Part shown: positions 10,735-23,850 of the stretch, piece by piece
How positions within the stretch are numbered: position 1 is the first letter of the stretch
Layout: every line of letters begins with the position of its first letter
Source of the DNA: Lycium barbarum
Taxonomy: Eukaryota > Streptophyta > Magnoliopsida > Solanales > Solanaceae
Length of the DNA stretch: 64,000 bases
Reading direction: 5' to 3'
NCBI RefSeq assembly: GCF_019175385.1
Contig: NC_083341.1
Span: forward strand, 24,870,203-24,934,202
The notes under the pieces: generated by a model
What the model was told of the DNA's origin: nothing
The model's input: only the letters and a program-made list of their open reading frames with translations
Database searches by the model: none
Position numbers and translations under genes: made by a program

Positions 10735-12277
10735 TTACCCACGGACTGTCAGAAATGGGGTAAATGATACTTGTGCTAGTAGTTTTATTATCTCATTTTT
10801 TACCACTTCTTGCATTGTAGGAATCAATCTCCTTTGAGGTTGGATTATTGGTTTGTAGCTATCTTCCATGAGGATTCCGTGTGTACAAATAGTTGGATTA
10901 ATCCCTTTGATGTTGGCTGCAGTCCACCCTAAGGCTCTTTTATGTGCTCGTAGTACTTCAATCAAACTATCTTCCTGTTCTGCAGTCAAAGAAGATGAAA
11001 TAATTATTGGAAATAATTCTTGCTCAAGATAAACATACTTTAAATGAGACGGGAGAATTTTGAGTTCAATTTTTTGTTGAACTTCTCCTGGTTGCATCTC
11101 ATCAACCACTGAATCTTTCTCCAATAACTCAGCTTCTTCTTTTATGTTGGGATCATCATTCTCTGCGATGCCTGATGTGACCAAGCATCTTTCAATTAAG
11201 TCTGAAATTAATTGATCATTTTTGTATACATCTGTAAAGTCACTAATCATGTCAATCAAAAATCACGAAGATGATATCTCATCTCCTAAAAATCCTAGTA
11301 TCTTTTGCATATCAAAAATGACTCTTTCTTTGTCTACTCTCAAAATCACTTGTCCTTGATGGACATCTATGATTACTCTACCTGTAGCAAGAAATGGTCT
11401 ACCCAAAATTATTGGTTCAGCAGGACATTCCTCCATTTGAAGTACTATAAAATCTACAGGGAAAATAAACTTATCTACTTTAACAAGAACATTCTCAATG
11501 ATTCCCTTAGGTTTCTTAGTACTTTGATATGCAAGATGAAGAGAAACAACTGTACTTTTCATCTCACCAAGATCTAATTTTTTAAAAATAGAAAATGGCA
11601 TCAAATTTATTAAAACTCCAGAATCACAAAGTGCTTTTTCAAAGTATACCCCTCCCAACGTGCATGGAATTGTAAAACTACCTGGATCTCTGAGTTTTTG
11701 TGGTAGTTTGTTTTGAAGTATCGCACTGCATTTCTCAGTAAGCATTACCACAGAAACTTCTTCTAATTTCCTTTTGTTTGATAAAATATCTTTTAAAAAT
11801 TTGGCATATGAAGGCATTTGCAATAAAGCATCAGTAAAAGGAATATTAATGTGGATTTGTTTTAAAATCTCCAGAAACTTTACAAATTGATTATCGAGCT
11901 TCTCTCTTTTCAGCTTTTGTGGAAAAGGAATTTTCACAGGGAAAGGAGTCATTTTTTCAATATCATCATTATTTTTCTTGCCTTCCCTTTCTTCTGATGT
12001 TTCAGAAAATGTTTCAGTCATTCTTACCCTTGTCTACCTGGTGTTCGAGCTGATTCTGGTCTTGTCTCTCTGCATAAGGTTCATCAAGATTCTTACCTGA
12101 TCGTAAAGCAATGGCCTTAAGGTGCTCCTTTGGATTTTTCTCTGTATTACTTGGTAAGGGACCTTGAATCTTTTTTGACACAAGAGTTGCCAATTGACTT
12201 AACTGAATTTCCAAATTTTTTAGAGCCAAATTTTGAATCTCCATTTTTTCTTCAGTGGCTTTAATATACTTGTACAA
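10735..12277 (-). pseudogene. Athila-type aspartic protease and linker to RT
   Basis: The minus-strand frame 12021-11263 carries a retropepsin-like domain: GGVYFEKALCDSGVLINLMP, where the catalytic D-S/T-G is present as DSG, then IILGRPFLATGRVIIDV, the conserved C-terminal ILGRPFL motif. The frame 11259-10735 is the protease-RT linker and the start of RT (YKPIIQPQRRLIPTMQEVVK). Frame 12277-12014 carries the end of gag. The protease would cut the Gag-Pol polyprotein. Three frames are needed to read one protein, so the gene is dead. Confidence 0.85.
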
Positions 12278-13502
12278 TAGGTCATCGAGATTTGAATGGG
12301 CTTGTTGAGGCCTTTGCTAGTATGGTGTTTTTTGTTGATATGGTCTAAAATTCGATGGCCCGCGGTTTTGATTATGGTATCCGGGTGGACCCTATACCTG
12401 TTGCTTTTGAACATTTTGGGAGTTTTCATCACCATTTGGATTGCTTCATTGAAAGCCTAGGTGTTTTTGTGCCAATACTACCAAAAGAGTATGGCTTGTA
12501 ACCGAGGGCATTAACCTGCTCATCATTTTTATTGCTTGCTTGACATTCATGGTTTAGATGGTTTCCTCCACATATGTCACAAGCCTCAGCTTAGCTTGAC
12601 TGTTCTGTATTCACCTGAAAAGATTCAAATTTTTGTGCCACAGAAACAATCTGTTGTGTCAGTGTATTTAAAGCATCTGCTTGATTTACAGTAGCAGCCT
12701 TCTTGATGATTACGTGGTTAGATGGCCATTGAATGGAATTTTTAGAGATTTCGTTCATCATTTGTAGTACTTCTTCTGTAGTTGTTCCCATAACGGAACC
12801 TCCTGCACCTGCATCTATCACATTTCTAGATGAAGGTTTTAGATCATGATAGAAAATATACAACTGCATATGTTCAGAAATATCGTGGTGCGGACATTTT
12901 CTTAGCACTGATTTTAATCTTTCCCATGCTTGATAAACTGACTCAGTGTCAATCTGCAAGAAATTGGAAATATCTTGTCTTAACTTTGTGGTTTAGTAGG
13001 AGAAAAATATTTATTTAAAAATTTCTGAGTCATCTGATCCTATGTGGTAATAGACCCTTAGGAAAATTTCTGAGGCATCTCCTTTAAAAGAGAAAAGAAA
13101 TAGCCTCAACTTTATTGCTTCAGTAGGTACTCCATTACACTTAGCAGTTTCAACAAGTTCCAGAAAATAAATCAAATAACTGTGTGGATCTTCACCTAGA
13201 TCACCAGTGAAGATACAAGATTGTTGAATTGTTGGAATCAGGCCTGTCCTGATTTCAAAGTTGTTGGCTGCCACCGGAGGGTTCCTAACGCTGGATTCAC
13301 AATTGAAGCGATTTGGTCTAGCATAATCCCTTAAGATTCCGTTTGCTGGTCTTGGCACCACTTCATCAAACTGATCTTCTACATGGACTTGTGGTGGGAT
13401 CTCCGGTGCATTAACATTATCTCTTAATTGGTGCTCCATTTTGTCACAAGTTATGCTTTGAGACGATGTTTGTTCTTTCCTGCGTAAACGAAAAGATTTC
13501 AA
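12278..13502 (-). pseudogene. Athila-type gag
   Basis: The minus strand begins near 13502 with an Arg/Lys-rich N terminus and MEHQLRDNVNAPE. It continues into the capsid: GLIPTIQQSCIFTGDLGEDP, PTEAIKLRLFLFSFKGDAS, then in a shifted frame MTQKFLNKYFSPTK and YQAWERLKSVLRKCPHHDIS. A degraded zinc-knuckle stretch (CDICGGNHLNHEC) is readable after a stop near 12595. The gag would assemble the particle and bind RNA. Frameshifts near 13011 and several stops show decay. Confidence 0.85.
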
Positions 13503-13932
13503 TTTCAGGATCGTAACTGACCAACTCTTTTGTAGAAGAGCGGGTCATAAACTTCCTAAAAATTTTAGAACTAGAGAAATAGTTCCTAAAGTAGCAATAG
13601 TAGTAGTACATATATTTATATATTTAAAAATAACAATAATTAAGAATAGTAAATAGGCAAACAAAAAATAGAAAATAGAAAATTTACTAGGATGATAAAA
13701 GTAGTTGGTAAGGGAAATAATAAGATACTATTACCCTTAGATAATAATAGTTACTATGTTAATACTAGTAAAAAAAAAAGGTAACTAATGAGATAGTTAC
13801 TGAATGTTCACTACAAAAAAAAATAAAAAAATCCCTTAGTTGCTTTACGTTTAAGAACTAAAGGGAGAGAAAGAGGTAAGACTTATGTGTTATTAAAATA
13901 GTAACAGTAGTAGTACTAAAAACAGAAATAAC

Positions 13933-13973
<41 letters not shown>

Positions 13974-14022
13974 GTTCTCAAATTAGTAACAAAATATTTA
14001 ATCTGAAGTAGATGTATGCCAA
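13503..14022 (-). other. Athila leader between PBS and gag, with (AAT)n
   Basis: An A/T-rich untranslated leader. It contains an (AAT)n microsatellite at about 13937-13973. No gene is seen. Confidence 0.65.
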
Positions 14023-14040
14023 TCCCCGACAACAGTGCCA
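14023..14040 (-). other. Athila primer-binding site
   Basis: The minus strand reads TGGCACTGTTGTCGGGGA, clearly related to the TGGCGCCGTTGCCGGGGA primer site common in Athila elements. It is three bases from the LTR end at 14044. Confidence 0.8.
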
Positions 14041-14043
14041 ATT

Positions 14044-14638
14044 TGACGAAGCTAATTTGTATAAGGTTTTATGCTCGTACTTTGCCAAATTCTAGTATAG
14101 TTTATGATATCGTCCCACAGATATTTGAACCACTTATGCTACAGATTTGTAATATCTTTACTACTGTTTGAGAGAATCAAACTAATGAAGGATAAGTTAT
14201 GTTTTTTTTAAATGAAAGTTACTTGCATTAAAAACAAACTACTTCCGGTGCAATTGTATTTAGAAAGTGTTGGGAATCGTTGAATTCACTTAATATATTA
14301 TTATTATAAAATCTCAGTTTCTACGTGCATTTCTCTAAAGAATAATTGCTTATTGCTAATACAATTATATTTTCGCACTAAAAAATAAATAATTAATTAA
14401 CACTCCGTGAGGTTATGTTATTTAATTTGTTTAAAACTTGTGATGATTAAACGAAAATATTCTCTTGCTTGAATTGTGCTAAAAATAGTAAAAAATTCGT
14501 GAGAATATTTTTACTTTGAACCAATAATCTTGTCTACAACAATTCCTCCGTGAGAATTAAAATCGAGGCAAGCAAGATTATGGGCTTGGAATAATATGTT
14601 AATAAAAATTACTATCACTCTACTATTTTATTCATCTG

Positions 14639-14680
<42 letters not shown>

Positions 14681-15640
14681 TTTGCTCTGTGAGAATTATA
14701 AAATTAATATAATGATAACTTAGAAATAAAATATATAGACGTGATAACAATGAATATAAAACCATCATTCCAACACATTATGAAATGTAGATGAAAGGTG
14801 CAGGCCAAGAATGTAAACAACCGAAATAGTATTATAAAATATATCAAGTTTCATGACTATCCCAACAAAATAAAAAATTACTCCATGTTGGAGTTAATAT
14901 TGATAATGGAAATGTTCATGTCCATTAAATAAGAAAATAGAAAGAAATACTCAAGAAGAAGAATTTCCCCTACTTAATTAAGATCAGGAACTAGAGTAAT
15001 TCCAGTCATGAAAAATTATTTTGAACAGCAAAGAAAATTACTCTCTAGAATGATTCAAAAGCCAAGTCCTTCACTTTTCCTCCAGAATTTGACAACATTT
15101 TATAGCCATAAGGTGACTTCGTCATAACCGTTTTGCTTGTTGGTAACGGTTTTGGTATGACAACATGTTATGACTTCTCGTAACCGTTTTGCTTGTTGGT
15201 AACGATTTTGGCATGACAACATGTTATGAATTCTTGATTTTGTTGTAGAATTCTTCCGTATTCTTTCAATGACACTCTTGCTCCTTTTTTTCTGGCTTTG
15301 GAGTTTGCATAAACACAATTGCCTAGAAATTGAAAGGAAAAGAAGAGAACTTTTAAGAAAAAAAAAAGATGATTTTTCTATGTGTCTTATGTTAACCACT
15401 GACACAACTTATAATAGGATATGGCAAAAGTTGTTACAAAGAGAAGACTTAATGGAGATTAATGAACATTAATAGAATTAAAGGATCATTATTCCATATG
15501 TGACAAAATTCATTTGGTAGAATTAATGGAATTAATGGATCATTATTCCATATGTTACAGAATTCATTTGGAAGGAATGAATATGTTCATATTCTTGTAA
15601 CGTTTTTATATTCTTTGCATTACACAAAAGCACAAAAGGT
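14044..15640 (-). repeat. Athila 5' LTR (outer edge uncertain)
   Basis: The LTR's inner end is fixed by the PBS (plus TGACGAAGC at 14044). It contains a (TA)n run (14640-14677) and a TATA box on the minus strand (TATAAAATG, about 15097-15105). It also holds two tandem ~62-bp units with gttttgcttgttggtaacg (about 15116-15230) and two ~68-bp units with ggatcattattccatatgt (about 15480-15570). The outer edge is a guess near 15.6 kb, where minus TGTAATGCAAAG would be a TG start. Confidence 0.5.
14639..14677. repeat. (TA)n microsatellite
   Basis: About 19 uninterrupted AT/TA units inside the Athila LTR. Confidence 0.95.
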
Positions 15641-15813
15641 AGGATTAGTTTCAATCAGATGCAATTAACATGATGACGAGGGGTTTATATATATTGTGAA
15701 AGGTAACACTGGAAACAAGTTTCTCGAGTTGGGACCATGTTAAAGGCGCCTTAAAGAATTTGATACCAACATGGACTTGACGAGTAGTGGTGGCGGTATA
15801 ATTTTCTCACCAA

Positions 15814-17777
15814 TCTATATATAATATAAAGTTAGGCATAAAAAATCGTATGTGGCACATCTCTATGGCTTCTATTGATATTTATCTTTTTTCTCCTTTT
15901 TTTTTTTGACAATTTTGCCTTCATTTCTCTACATAATATACTAAATAATTGAATTAAGAAAAGCCCTAAATAAGCTATTGCATTGACAAAAGCCTTAAAT
16001 AAGCTTTGCCGTTTAACCCTATGTGATCCCACGTACAACTAATTAATCCCAATTCCCAAGTAACCCTCTGTTGATCCACATAACAGCAATACTTACTCAT
16101 AATAATCAACGCAAAGCCGATTTTTTTTCTTGATAATTAATTAGAAACTGATAATTACAATAAATTTCATTCCTCTGCCTTTTGATACTCTATTACGTGA
16201 CCTATATATTTTCTTATTCTTCTTCTCTTTTTGGGTAAGCTATTCCCCTTGTGTTGTTCATTTTTGGCTGTGCATTAGGACTATTTTAAAAAAAATTGTG
16301 GATGATTTTATTTGTCATAATTCTCATTCAGTAAATTAATTTTTAGTATTTCTTTACAATTCTTATTCATAGTCTATCGATTTTTGTGATGTATTTTCTT
16401 GTAGGGATAAAGAAGGGGAGGGAGGAGGAGAAGACCAAATGGTGGACAAATGAAAAAGAAGACTAGAAAATGACTATGGGAAATTTGACAATATCCACAA
16501 GTAGTGTTCTTCATATTTGACTTTGCGAAAAAAGTTATTTCACATCTCTTTTGGACCACATGCAAGGTATGTAATTTTCTTATAATCTGAATAGTTAGAT
16601 GACTTAATTTTATTCATACTAATTGTTTATTTGTTTTTTTTATTTGTTCATTGTTTTCGCTCCGTAACTAATTCCTCTTTCTTTGTTTGTTTTTCATTAT
16701 TTTAGTAAGTGATTATTACAGATGTGATAAACTGTCAAATAATACGACCGTTAGAATTGTCTATAGAAATTAGTTGGTTATTTCTCTGATTGCCATTATT
16801 TTTGCATGCTAAATGGTTTGGTTTTAGTATTAACATATCGTGTCCGTAAAATTAAATTCCCTTTCTGAATATACTACTAAAACTGAATTGAATATTTTTA
16901 TCTGTATGGCTGTTATAGCTATAAAACGAATTCTTCAAAATTTTAGTTATAATTTTACCTTTTTTAGTACTCTTTAAAATTTATACAAAAGTTACATAAC
17001 TTTCATTGGTAAAGTATATTAAGTTGTATTTTACATAAAAGTATATGCTTCAAACTACACAGTGTATGAATTAGCTAATAGTTAGACAATAAACGGAAGT
17101 CGGCTCTTTTTTTATCATAAAAAAAAAAAAAAGTTAATATAAAAATTCATTATTGGGAACTAACAGTCATTTCAAATTCAAATTCACTGATATATCAACT
17201 GTTTGCTTTCATTAGTAAAGTCCAACAAATGGATGTTGCCATTTTTTTTTTAATAAATTTCAAAAGTTTCTACTAAAGAAAAAGTTATACTATTAAAGAG
17301 CTCAAGTTTAAAGCATAATTAAAATGCTTCAGCCCACATGTTAACAAATAATCGAGGCAAATTCACCTTTTTAGATATTCTATATATTAATGTTAGCACC
17401 CTTGTAAGTTTAAATAGTTTGTGTATACACATACACATATGAATGAAAACATTTTCTTATTTTATATTTTAAAACATTTATTACGTCGTTTACAGAGAAT
17501 TAAATAAATCAGATTATCTCTTAGGCTTGCCTTACATTTTTTCATTACTTTTTCTAACTTCCATTCAAATTGACATTAAATGAGTTTCAAATTCGATTAT
17601 AATGTTTCTCAATATTCTTTCAGTTAAATGTCACTCAATATCCTTTTAGTTAAAAGATTATGTATAAATTATTTAAAGAATCATGAAAAGATGTTTCATT
17701 AAAAAATATTGAACATTAATATCTATTCATATTTATATCTTTTTTATAGCCGCACGTAGTGCGAGCAAGCACACTAG
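15814..17777 (+). mobile_element. Non-autonomous Helitron
   Basis: It starts TCTATATATAATATAAAG after an A and ends CTAG before a T (17774-17777), the A|TC...CTRR|T arrangement of Helitrons. A perfect 5-bp hairpin with a 3-nt loop (CGCAC-GTA-GTGCG, about 17751-17763) lies ten bases before the CTAG end. There is no Rep/helicase frame in the 1964 bp, so it would need an autonomous partner. The interior is AT-rich with no gene seen. Confidence 0.7.
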
Positions 17778-18184
17778 TTAGATATAACGTAGGTCACTCT
17801 GTGGTTATGCTAGAGCTAAACTCAAACTGCCGGCAATAGAATAGCAAAATACATGATATACTACTCAGGCTTAATCATTACTGTTGGAGAAGATTTTGTC
17901 TTTTTGCACATGATCATGCAAAAGTGAGAAGTTTTGGCGAAATTAAAATTCAGATGCCAAAAGTTTAAAGTCGATCATCCATATTTGTAATAAAATATAT
18001 GTGATTGATAGAGTAGTTCCAAAGAGAAGTATTTCAAGTAGCAGGCATGCATTACAAATGAATGGCATGAGCTACGTTTTTAAAGTCGACTCAATATTCA
18101 AATTCGACATCTTAATGATACTTCAAGTCTCGTCTTTGGTTTCGACAAGTTCACATCCCGACAAACCTTGAAGTAGGGGGCACT
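17778..18184 (+). other. Gene-free remnant upstream of a 3' LTR
   Basis: No coding frame is seen. The right end (18168-18182, ttgaagtagggggca) looks like a polypurine tract immediately before a TG, so the stretch is probably the 3' end of the internal region of an old LTR element. Confidence 0.4.
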
Positions 18185-18766
18185 TGTGGACAATGAAATT
18201 TTATTAAATTTAAATTCATAAGAAATTGGGATAACATTCAAGATATATTAGTTCAAATAAATAAATTATGGACTAATATAATTGGGTTAATGAAAAAGTC
18301 CAAATGTGTTGAGCTAGCCCATTTAATTGGGCTGCAAATGATGAGCCCACTTTGCCAAGCCCAAGATAACATCTTATTCTAGAGCCCACTTTGGTGCCAC
18401 ATGTCAAATGACGTGGCACGCCAAGTCAAACGAAAGAGCCAATAGGATCACGCCACATGCCAGAATGATGCAGCATGCCTAGTCAAATCAAAGGCAAATG
18501 AAGATGTGTCGTGTGTACAAGTAACATGTTCCGACCAATCAAATATCGCCATATCAATTTAAATCTGATTGGCCGAAAGGAATCCTTCCTTATCACAACT
18601 TCCATCCTACAACTATAAATAGAGGCCTCAAAATTCAGAAAAGGGACCAGAATTCAGAACAAGAAGCCAGAGGGAGCTCGTGGATCAAACGCTACAAGTT
18701 TTCTACAAGCTGCAAGCAGTCAAGTACTCCTCTACAAGTTTCAATTACCCGAAGATCAAGAACGAA
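18185..18766 (+). repeat. 3' LTR remnant, left part (split by CACTA)
   Basis: It begins TGTGGACAATG right after the purine tract and carries a TATA box (TATAAATAG, 18614-18622). It is interrupted at 18766 by the CACTA element and resumes at 26346, ending ...ATACCTAACA at 27002. Net LTR length is about 1.24 kb. There is no matching TSD at the outer ends, which fits a 3' LTR of a truncated element better than a solo LTR. Confidence 0.5.
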
Positions 18767-19928
18767 CACTACAACAAATGTGATATGTAGCTACAAAATT
18801 ACTAGCTACGACATGAAATTCGTCACCAATTATTCATTTTCGTGACAAAAATTATATTTCGTCTTTAAATACATGAGGCACATACTTTTAATGACGAAAC
18901 ACAAAAAGTCGTAGCAAAGTTTTGTCCACTAAAATTTACCACCAAAAAATGAGTTGGCGCCATTTATTGAGTACTATTAGCCACGAATTTAAAATTATCA
19001 GTGACACTATTTTGTCATTAATGATGCACCCAATTTGTGACGAACCATTTTTTGTCCTAAATTAGTTAAACTTTAGACAAGAAAAACTTTTGTCACAAAA
19101 AATACATTCATACAATAATGACGAATTAGTATTTGTAGTTAATCATTGTACATTTTAGCCAAAAATTTTGTATTTAATTGTGACCTTTATTTTTGTCACT
19201 AATAGTTGAAACAATTAGTTACGATCGTATTATTGTCTCTATTTAACCTAAAATTTAGTGACGACGAAATTTTGTCACAGAAAATACATATTTCAAACGG
19301 CTACGACATAAATTCATAAATTTCATAGTTGAGTAGTGAAATTATTGGCTACGAAAAACATTCGTAATTATAAATTGAAAGATCATCAATGATAGACATA
19401 TCTTTAATCTGATAAAATAAAATTTAGAGTTTTATCCATCAATAAACATGCAACACACAAGCAGCTTGTTGCATTGAATAGGGTCTAGACTGCCAAACGT
19501 TGGACAATTAGGCCAAATTTTGAACCTTGCATTTGTAATCAAATTCTATTTAACTCGTAGCCAAAATTATTTCAAGCATAGCAATTAATTGCCAAACTAG
19601 TCATTTTGTTTTAAAGTAAAATAAATTTCTTGCATAATTAAACCAAATTCAAATATAATATTAAAAATTGACCAAATTAGAGTGAAATTGAGATTGAATT
19701 ATGTATTAAATTAATTAATTAAACTTTTAGGACTAAACAAAGATAAAACAAATACCGTACATAGATTACATATATAGTAATAAGCTGTAAATAGTTATAA
19801 ATTAGTAATTTTCTGATTGAATATGTATGTAATCAGACAATTATTTTCTTTTTTTAACTGATTTGTAATTTCTAAATAACAAATACATTTTGTACTTTAG
19901 GAAATAATATGTAATTTATTTGATATAT

Positions 19929-20492
19929 TTTTTTTTTTGGTAATTAAAGATTTTATTACCAGGGAAATAATATATACAACCAAACCAGACCCTCTAAAAC
20001 TGGACAGCCCCAGTTTTAGACTTAACAAAACATCAGCAACACCTAGCAACAACTGCTACCTTTGAAATCAAACACTACCAAAATATCACCTATACTATCT
20101 AGGAAGCTAGGGATAAAAATTGAGAGTGACCATCATTCTAGCCAGCCTAGGAAAGGTATTTGCTCGACAGAGAACATCCTGTATAATTAGCCTCACAACT
20201 TGATCACCAGTCCTGGATGGATTCTGAAAGATGTTATTTCTGAGCTGCCAAATGTAGTAGACTGTGGTTGCCAACGCCATCCTATATACCTCTGCCTTAG
20301 AGCCCTTGTTTGCAGCAAAGTTCACAGCCCATTGCAACTCATTATGCCAGCTCATTGCCTGTCTAGTATATCCTTGCCATTTAAGAATTTTGCACCAGAT
20401 ATAAGAAGAGGTAGGACATTCAAAGAAGAGGTGCTGAATTGATTCCTCCGTAGCTTCGCATATTGGACAGGTTTGGTCGTTGATCATGCCCC
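19929..20492 (-). mobile_element. 5'-truncated LINE (non-LTR retrotransposon) fragment
   Basis: The minus frame 20487-20107 encodes the C-terminal zinc-binding region of plant LINE reverse transcriptase: MINDQTCPICEATEESIQHL, FFECPTSSYIWCKILKW (C-x2-C...H...C), then FPRLARM and a stop. The 3' end carries a poly-A tail, seen as a T run at 19929-19938. It is flanked by a perfect 11-bp duplication ATTTGATATAT (19918-19928 and 20493-20503). The insertion is therefore a truncated L1-type copy in the first repeat unit of the CACTA element. Only about 126 residues survive, so no enzyme is made. Confidence 0.9.
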
Positions 20493-20803
20493 ATTTGATA
20501 TATATTATGTATGTATATTAGGGTATTTTGTCAAATGAAATGACAAAATAGCACAAAAATAATATGAAAATTATTTTGGACTTTTATAATAGGAGTAATA
20601 ATAAGTAGATATTTCTAATCAGTTTAAATTCACGAAACTTAATAAATTAAATTAAAACGTGGAGATCCAAAATTGAATGTCAACACATATATGCATAATT
20701 AATTTTACATTCAATAAAATGTTTCAATTTTGTTACTGGATATAGATATTTTATTTGGTCTAATTCTTACTTCATAACTCAAAAAATCATACTAAATATA
20801 TAT

Positions 20804-21595
20804 ACAGTCAGACCTTTCTATAACAACACCTCTCTATAACAGTTAAATTTTTCGGAATAGATATTTTATGTTACATTTTACTTCTCTATGACAACATTTT
20901 ACATATAACAGCAACAACTAATTTTATAACAGTACGCTATTTGTAAACCCTCTTATAACAACTATATTCTTTTTTTGGTAATATAATAATTGACCATATT
21001 TAAAAAAAAAAAATAGAATATCTATGATTACTATAACAAGTGTAGAGATTTCAAATTAAACATATTTAATTTAATATATTATATTTGTGACAAAATATTA
21101 CATATGAATATATATATTTGTAATCTAAAAATATCATTGTCTTCTATTTTTATTTATAAATATTTCAAGAAGGAAAACAAAGTGAATAAGGAGTATGAAT
21201 CCTATTAGTTAGAGCAAGCAAAGAAACAAATCTCTAATTACTTCCTTTTTTAAACAAGCTATAATTATAAATTTCTTCCATCAATCTTGAAAGAATTTAA
21301 TTTTCAAGTAGATTTAAAATGTGAGCCATAGAACTTAAAACTTTATACATTCAATCATGAATTTATTGAAATTGTATTAACTTTTTCCAATGTTTAGTTA
21401 GTGAAGTATCCATATCTTTGAGGTTAAATATTTAAATAATTTTATTATTTTTTATTACATTAAAAGATAAAACTTAGATTTTATGCATCATTTTTGCTGT
21501 AACGACCAACTATTATTTAAATGTCAAATATTGTTATAGCTGTATAACAATTAAAAATAAATTCGAACAATATTATTATAGATAGACTTGACTGT
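20804..21595. mobile_element. MITE with imperfect terminal inverted repeats
   Basis: The left end ACAGTCAGACCTTTCTATAA pairs with the right end, whose complement is ACAGTCAAGTCTATCTATAA. The insertion interrupts the first CACTA repeat unit at a point where the other units are continuous. No coding frame. The family is not assigned. Confidence 0.6.
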
Positions 21596-21609
21596 GCGAA
21601 TGTGTGTGC

Positions 21610-21618
<9 letters not shown>

Positions 21619-21653
<35 letters not shown>
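21619..21653. repeat. (TA)n microsatellite
   Basis: A perfect TA run next to a (GT)n stretch, at the boundary between the MITE and CACTA repeat sequence. Confidence 0.95.
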
Positions 21654-21656
<3 letters not shown>

Positions 21657-22658
21657 GTACAATTTTTGTAATGACTAGCACACTGAACATCTCTAATGAC
21701 CAGTTATATTAAAATCGCGATAGTAAATCTATCACTAATCCATTATAATACATAATATATTTATTATATGAGCAATTTTTTTTTTCTTTTGGTCATAGTT
21801 CTATCACAAAATTTTGCATTATTATTATTTTTCAAATTATTTGGCCATCATTCTATCACTATATTGGTAAGACTTACTGCGAGAAACTGTTTATCTCAAT
21901 CATTTTCAATTTCATTTATTTGAACCTTGCAATTGTAGCCAAATTCTATTTAACTCATAGGCAAAATTATTTCAATCATAGCCATTAAGTTGCCAGAATA
22001 GTCAAATTAAAATATAATTTTAAATTGACCAAATTGGAGTAAAATTGAAATTGAGTTATGTATCAAATTAATTAATTAAACTTTTTGGAATAAACAAAGA
22101 TAAAACTATAAATACCGTAAATAGACTAAATAAATAGTAATTGGCCGTAAATAGTTATAACTTAATAATTCTAAATGTGTATGTAACTAGACAAGTTTTT
22201 TATTTTGAAACGATTTGTAATTTTTAAACATCAAATACATTTTGTACTTTAGGAAATAATATGTAACTAATATACATACACAAAATTAATACTTCAAAAC
22301 ATCAAATACATTTTGTACTTTAGGAAATAATATGTAACTAATATACATAAACAAAATTAATATAAATTATATAAAATATATACATAATATATATTAAGGT
22401 ATTTTGCCAAATGAAATGGTAAATAGCACCAAAATAATACGAAAAATATTTTTGACTTTTATAATAGTAATCAATAGATATTTCTACTATGTTTAGAGGT
22501 CACGGAGCTTGATAAATTAACGTAAAATGTGGAGAGTTATAATATGATGTCTACACATATATGCATAATTAATTTTATGTTCAATAAAATAGTTGGAAAA
22601 ATGTTTTACGTCATAGATTTTTATATATTCAAATTTCTACTTCATAACTCAAAAAGCA

Positions 22659-22663
<5 letters not shown>

Positions 22664-22724
<61 letters not shown>
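22664..22724. repeat. (TA)n microsatellite
   Basis: About 30 TA units in the second CACTA repeat unit. It is the source of the meaningless IYIYIY reading frame there. Confidence 0.95.
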
Positions 22725-22727
<3 letters not shown>

Positions 22728-23574
22728 TAATTTTTGCAATGATTAGCACACTACAGTATAATTTTTGTAATGATTAGCACACTACACATCTCTAATGATC
22801 AATTGTATTAAAGTTGTGATAGTAAATCTATCGCTAATCCATTATAATAGATAATATATTTATTATAAGAAAGGCTTTTACGAGACTCTATCACATAAAT
22901 TTGCATTATTATTATTGTTGTTTTTCAAATAATTTGCCATGATTTTGTCATTGTATTGGTAAGAATTACTGTGAGAAATAATTTATCTCAATAATTTTTT
23001 ATTTCATTTATCTGAATCTTGCAATTGTAACCAAATTCGTTTTAACTCGTAGCCAAGATTATTTCAATCATAGCCATTAGTTTCCAGAATAGTCAATTGT
23101 TTTAAATTAATATCAATTTCTTGCACAATTAAACCAAATTCAAATATAATTTTAAAAATTGACCAAATTGGAGTAAAAATGAGATTTAATTATGTATCAA
23201 ATAAATTAAACAAACTTATTGGACTAAAAAAGATAAAATTAAATACCATAAATAGACTAAATGAATAGTAATAAGCCGTAAATAGTTATAAGTTAGTAAT
23301 TTTAACTATGTATGTAATTAGACAATTCTTTATTTTGAAATGATTTGTAATTTTCTAAAGATCAAATACATTTTGTACTTTAAGAAATAATATGTATTTA
23401 ATTTACATAAATAAAACTAATACTCAAATTATATAAAGTATACATGTAATATATATTAAGGTATTTTGGCAAATGAAATGACAAAATAGCACCAAAATAA
23501 TATGAAAAGTATTTTTAAATTTTATAATAATAATACATAGATATGTATGCTCTTTTTAAAATTCACAAAGCTTA

Positions 23575-23850
23575 GTGCCTGTTTGGTCATGAGAATTATT
23601 CACTTTTTTCCGGATTTTTTTTTATTTTATTTGAAAATCACCGTTTGACCATGAAAATTTCAAATACAACTTGAAGTTGTATTTGGAAAACGCCTAAAAC
23701 CTTGTTTTCACTTTTTTTTCACTTTTAGTACATTCAAACAACCAAATATTCGTTACAAAACTATAACCAAACACAACTCCATCTTCAACTTCAACTTCAG
23801 AAATTTCAAATAAAGTAAAAAATATTTGGTTTCTATGGCCATACGCCCAC
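23575..23850. mobile_element. Tourist-like MITE (PIF/Harbinger type)
   Basis: The left end GTGCCTGTTTGGTCATGAG pairs with the complement of the right end, GTGGGCGTATGGCCATAG. It is flanked by TTA on both sides (23572-23574, 23851-23853), the PIF/Harbinger TSD. The second repeat unit of the same CACTA element (aagcttgataaattaac, about 22507) shows the empty site. Confidence 0.7.

Noticed and set aside
22529..22777. Plus frame with IYIYIYIY
   Set aside because: Translation of a TA microsatellite.
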